Assembly (NCBI RefSeq): GCF_033807715.1
Contig: NC_084596.1
Span: forward strand, 36,604,879 to 36,668,878
DNA length: 64,000 nt
Direction of reading: 5' to 3'
From: Cololabis saira
Taxonomy: Eukaryota; Chordata; Actinopteri; Beloniformes; Belonidae
The notes below the pieces were generated by a model. That model worked only from the letters and a program-made list of their open reading frames with translations, was not told the DNA's origin and ran no database searches. A program made the translations under genes and the position numbers. Positions 59,700 through 64,000 of the stretch are shown here, in pieces. The first letter of the stretch is position 1. Each line of letters begins with the position of its first letter.

Positions 59700-59777
59700 A
59701 AAGTTGGGATAGGCTCCAGCAGGTCCCTGTGACCCGAAACTAGTCCTAGGTGGGTATAAATAGTGGAAGGATGGAAA
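59700..59777 (+). repeat. SINE tail fragment
   Basis: GTTGGGATAGGCTCCAGCAG, then GTCCCTGTGACCC and GGAAGGATGG, is the SINE 3' end. It is 5'-truncated. Confidence 0.7.
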
Positions 59778-59914
59778 ATAAAGGGAAATATTAAACTAGA
59801 ATTTGGTGACTGGTAAAGAAAGAAAGGGCAACAACCATTCAAAGTGAGGGAAACCAGAGTTAAGATGTAGCCTGTTGACATAACTGTTTCACATGTTTCA
59901 ACTTGTGCTAGCCG

Positions 59915-60712
59915 GCCTCTATTTGAGCCTCATTTAAATTATTGTAATGTTTTATGGTGTAATACATATCCAAGTTATGTTGACAAACTACAGATTTTAC
60001 AAAAGAAAGTGATTCGCGTTATATCATGGAGCCAATTTAATGCTCCCTCTGATCCTCTTTTTTATGGATATAAGCTTCTGAAACTTACTGAGTGTAACAT
60101 TTTCCACAATGCCTGTGTAATGTATAATGTAGTTTTTAGACTCAATGATAGACTCTGTCATCTCATCCCCATTTATGCTCCCACTCATGAACACGCCACA
60201 AGGGGAAAACAACTTTTAAAGGGAAAGAAAAGGAAACTGATATGTACAAGTTTCAGTGTAACCTGCAAAGGTCCAAAAATGTGGAATGAGCTTGGTAGTG
60301 CTATAAAAGAGTCTGGATCCCTCTCAATTAAAAAAAAAAAAAGACTAAAACAAAAATTGTTATTAAATTATGTCTCTTATGAAATTTAGGGTTAGGGTTA
60401 GGGTTAGGGTTAGGGTTATTGTACCAATACCTGATGTATTTATTTTTATAAGAATATATTTGAATCTAGGAAATCTGAGGAGGTCTCAGGGTTTTTTTTT
60501 TGTGAGTGTTTTTTTTTTCTTATTTAGGTTATAACGTTATTATAATGTATGTATATGTATTATATGTGTAATTTATAGTTCTGCTGTGTGACTGGGCCCC
60601 TATTCATTCTGGGGAGTCCCATTTTACAAACCTCGATTGATTATAATCTGTATTTGTGTTTTTTTAATTATTTGTAAATAAACTCTAAACTAAACTAAAA
60701 CTAAACTAAACT
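59915..60712 (+). pseudogene. LINE 3' end with RT C-terminal coding and (TAAAC)n tail
   Basis: Coding begins as LFEPHLNYCNVLWCNTY-like text (about 59920-59970) and continues open through VDKLQILQKKVIRVI (59978-60022) and the FHNACVMYNVVF and CKGPKMWNELG blocks to about 60389. This order is the thumb and C-terminal region of CR1-superfamily LINE polymerases, from a family different from the L2 copies here. The frame is intact from at least 60009 to its stop, which is unusual among the fragments in this window and suggests a fairly young, 5'-truncated copy. The 3' UTR ends with AAATAAACTC and (TAAAC)n at 60679-60712. The stop lies inside a telomere-type repeat. Confidence 0.7.
60386..60415 (+). 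repeat. Interstitial telomere repeat (TTAGGG)5
   Basis: Five perfect TTAGGG units, followed by TTATTG. The first unit supplies the TAG stop (60387-60389) of the LINE reading frame. Confidence 0.97.
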
Positions 60713-63036
60713 AGCCAAGTTTACCATTTAAGCAACGGTCTGGGTCCCACAGGCCAGGTAAGATCGCCGCATAAACGCTTCATATGAAAACAGACATCAT
60801 CTCATGTGTTTGCTGGTGAGTCATTAGAAAACCTGTGAGCCAATTGTTTTCTTCTTATTACATTGTTGTTCACTTTGTGGTGACCAGGACAAACAAAAAC
60901 AGGGAACTCCACAGGATGTTTACTACGTCCAACCTCAACACATTACCTTTACTTTCCAGTCAGCGCCCTCTTCCTCCTCCTCTTCATCGCTTGCTTAAGC
61001 TTTACTGTCCCTCGTCCTTTGCCTAATTTCCTCCCGTTCTCCACCGCCGCTGGCCTGCCCCCCCCACCCCCCTCCGGGCGCTGTCAAACCCCCGCGCCGA
61101 GCTTGTTAACAGCTCACCACAGTCAGGGGAAGAGGCAGGATGGTGTGAGTCAATGTCAGCTTCCTGTTTGACACACTCGGAGTGCTGTGGCTCTGGTCAA
61201 GGTGAAACCTACCGCACGTAAACACACGCAGACAAAGCAGAGCGCGAGCACCGGGGGTTAAACGGAGACTTCGGTGTGGCATGTAGAGGTTAAATAGCAC
61301 AGTCCATGTGTCAGTGTTAGATAATGACATACGCCTGAAATGTCGGCCCAGAGCGTCATATCCCCCCCCAGCAGTGACTGGTTTACCTCCATCTGTGCTA
61401 TGTATAAAAAGAAAAAGAAGTACAAATATGGTTACATATGGTGACACGGAAAGAATCAGTGCCGTTAATATTTTTCATTTTTGCAGTGGGAGGCAAAATG
61501 TTTCTGGCCTTACCGAGTCTTCTTTTCCAAGCTGACCAGCCTCACATTTTTCACTAATGAGTGAGTGACATCTGCTGGGGGCTCCGGTGACAGAGCAGTC
61601 AGGGTAAGCTCTGGATCCATCCATCCATCTATCCATCCAGAATCTTCCTTTCTACAGCAGCGTGATAATATAAACATATCTTCAGGAAAGAGTCAAATAA
61701 ATGCTCTCACACATCATAACTACTTTTTCTTATATCTGCCCTAATCTAACTTACATTACATTAGAAAGGGTTGTACAAATAGGAGATGCACAGAGGTCTG
61801 TGTGCACATTTTTGACACCTGGTTAGAGACATCTTCTCACCCATTTCCCTCATAAAGTCCCTGCACTACTGCTTGCATCAGCACTGAACCTCATAACAAT
61901 TTGTGAGCAGTGGATTACGAGCTTTATTCTCACAGTAATACTCCCACCGGTATTCTGACACCTGATATCTCCACTTTCCCCTCACTTCACGCCGCCTGAT
62001 GGCTGTAAAAGGATTCGATAATTTACTGTAAAACGTTCCATATTTTCGCCAGTGTGTGAGAATCTTTGTTTACCTCGCGATTCTCTAACATCCCCAATGT
62101 TAATGATTTTATGCATCTCTTTGCCTTTTCTGTCAATGTTTGTTTTAGTTTTTTTAGTTATTTTGTCAAGCACACATAAGTGCTTGAGAGAGATTAATTA
62201 TTTACTGCTTCAAAATCAAGACAACTGTCTTTTAAGTTTACACCATTTTGTTAGTGACCCACCTCAGACCTGTACGTTACATATGACGCAGTTACTGATC
62301 AAGCCCAAGAACCACATGTTACACTTACAAAGCTATTTTTAATGATGAAGTTCTTAACATGGACTTTAATTTTAATTTTGCAGGCATTTTTATGTCCTGG
62401 ACCTCTGCTTGGGTCTCACTCAAACATTTCTAAACGTGAATTCGAGGATTAATGTCTCCTAAATGTATCCTTGTACTCATGACCTGCTCAAGTGTATCAG
62501 AGGAAGATAGTGAAGCCCAATCAGATGGAATTAAAAACTATATTATCTTTTTTTTGTTTTCTTTTAGAAAACAACATTATATATCTGTATATCAGTATTA
62601 TATAATAAAGTGGGAGCGGAACCCTGTCAGGCAAGTTAGGATGCTCACGTGTCCACAGATGAATCTGTTAAGTTTGTGACAGTATATCAACTTTTAATTG
62701 CAGTTGGTAAAAACCCTCTTTTGAGGGTATGAGGAATTGCTCAAATACTTAAACCAAAGGTCCAACTGAGTAAATTAATATCATAAAAGAGACTGACAAA
62801 TAAAAGGTGGGTGCTCGGAGAAAGGTGACGGGGAGGGCTTGTTTTGCTTCTCTGGCCCTGCCTCCTGACATACACAGTGAACACAAATACCATTCATTAA
62901 CAGTAATGTGCCATCTTAACACAGATGGATGGGGCGCAGGCCCACAGTCACACACTCGCACACACACACAGCTATAAAACACACAGAGACAATTTAAAGA
63001 CGGACCTGCTGGGAAGCTGGGGTGGCTGACTATCAG

Positions 63037-63088
<52 letters not shown>

Positions 63089-63433
63089 CAGCGAGCACAG
63101 ACACAGTCATAGACACCGAAGCTCGGAGCTCAGGTGTGAAGCTCGCACATTGCAAATGAAGACATTTCCTACAGCTGGCAGCCTTTCATGGCTCTATAAT
63201 TTCTCTTCCCCCCACGAACACTACTAACAGGAAACAAGAGATGAGAGTGGTCAGCATTAAGAGAAAGAAACAGGGACCAACAAGCCAAAGAGACAGTTAC
63301 TTCAGGTGGTTTGTAACTATAAAACATCTATATGTCTAAGGCCTAAATGTGTGATCTGTACTGTATTTACAGTTCAAGAACATTGTTGCATTATTGCATC
63401 TCAAGTCGTTATATCACAAACCTCACTGGTAAC
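60713..63433. other. No gene seen; unassigned, with CA microsatellite
   Basis: Contains an (ATCC)-type stretch at 61616-61640 that may be a minus-strand SINE tail, an (AC)24 run at 63039-63086, and complex sequence without coding potential. Confidence 0.5.
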
Positions 63434-64000
63434 CAGAGGTGTCAAGTAACGAAGTACAAATACTTCGTTACCATACTTAAGTAGAAATTTTGGTTATCTA
63501 TACTTCACTGGAGTAATCATTTTTCAGACGACTTTTTACTTTTACTCCTTACATTTTCCACAATTATCTGTACTTTTTACTCCTTACATTTTAAAAACAG
63601 CCTCGTTACTCCATTTCATTTCGGCCTTTAAAAAAAAAAACTATCCAGTTAAATTGCTCCATCCGGATAGAGTGAATTTGGTTGTGGTTGTTTCAGATGT
63701 TCTTGTCCAGTTTTGTTCTTACATCCGTTCCCTCAGATTCCTGCAACTAAACTTGGATGTACATTCCAATAAAGGTTAGGATAAATGATAACATGCCTCT
63801 GAAGTTTGACTTTTTGCACCATTACAATACTTATAGGCAACTAGTCATCATATCTCCTGCTCTCTGAAACACATGTTAATGCTCAATAGTACACATATAT
63901 GGTTCTTTAATATATTTGCATTATACTAAGATGCATTCATTTTCAATGGCTTTTGTCCTTAATGGCTTTTCCCCCCCTTACATTACTTTTACTTTTATAC
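63434..64000 (+). mobile_element. hAT-type element, left part (runs off the window)
   Basis: CAGAGGTGTCAAGTAACGAA, then GTACAAATACTTCGTTAC with its inner inverted repeat GTAACGAAGTA/TACTTCGTTAC, is the terminus of a common teleost hAT family. The repeated ACTTTTTACTTTTACTCC text follows, as usual. The right end must lie beyond 64000. Confidence 0.75.

Overview
The window is a gene-poor, repeat-rich stretch of a ray-finned fish genome, probably a spiny-rayed teleost. The main evidence is the repeat community: an L2-clade LINE with the usual teleost 3' UTR, tRNA-headed SINEs ending in GGAT repeats, a Tc1 element, several hAT-type elements, a Harbinger element whose ends begin GGGGCCTGTACTACGAAG, a TTAA-flanked T2/Kolobok-type element, gypsy-like solo LTRs, and very long CA, TA and GGAT microsatellites. 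I found no convincing host protein-coding exon. Most open frames are short, low in complexity or inside repeats.

Layout. 1-283 is a piece of 28S rDNA on the minus strand. 2395-4670 is an old L2 copy split by a GC-rich and CA-rich insertion. 7058-8100 holds SINEs and a GGAT tract. 11447-12190, 17072-17780, 20990-21215 and 22197-23115 are decayed minus-strand LINE reverse transcriptase pieces. 17862-18072 is a short MITE and 18399-19568 a dead Tc1 copy. 19764-20738 is an LTR-like unit interrupted by a SINE with a perfect 17-bp target duplication. 23472-23920 is a broken coiled-coil reading frame. 24155 to about 29460 is a full-length L2 on the minus strand with both ORFs open. 30993-31966 is an interrupted LTR. 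33786-35068, 36859-37470 and 42271-42889 are non-autonomous DNA elements. 43629-46257 is a nest of three DNA transposons. 46486-46751 is a solo LTR. 54654-55659 is another DNA element with a palindromic MITE inside. 57623-58882 is a Harbinger element with a Myb/SANT-like reading frame. 59915-60712 is a LINE 3' end containing five vertebrate telomere repeats. 63434 to the window end is the start of a hAT-type element. The intervals between have complex sequence in which I see no gene; some may be regulatory.

The most interesting object is the intact L2. ORF1 (zinc-ribbon-like motif, coiled coil, SGNH esterase) and ORF2 (endonuclease plus reverse transcriptase) lie in the same frame, separated by one TGA and seven sense codons. 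About 250-270 bp of ORF1 (coiled coil and basic linker) is duplicated at the start of ORF2. A GTAAGT donor in ORF1 and an AG acceptor at the edge of the ORF2 copy are in phase. Splicing them would remove the esterase and the stop codon and give one zinc-ribbon/coiled-coil/endonuclease/RT protein. The duplication and phase are read directly from the sequence; splicing or readthrough is inference.
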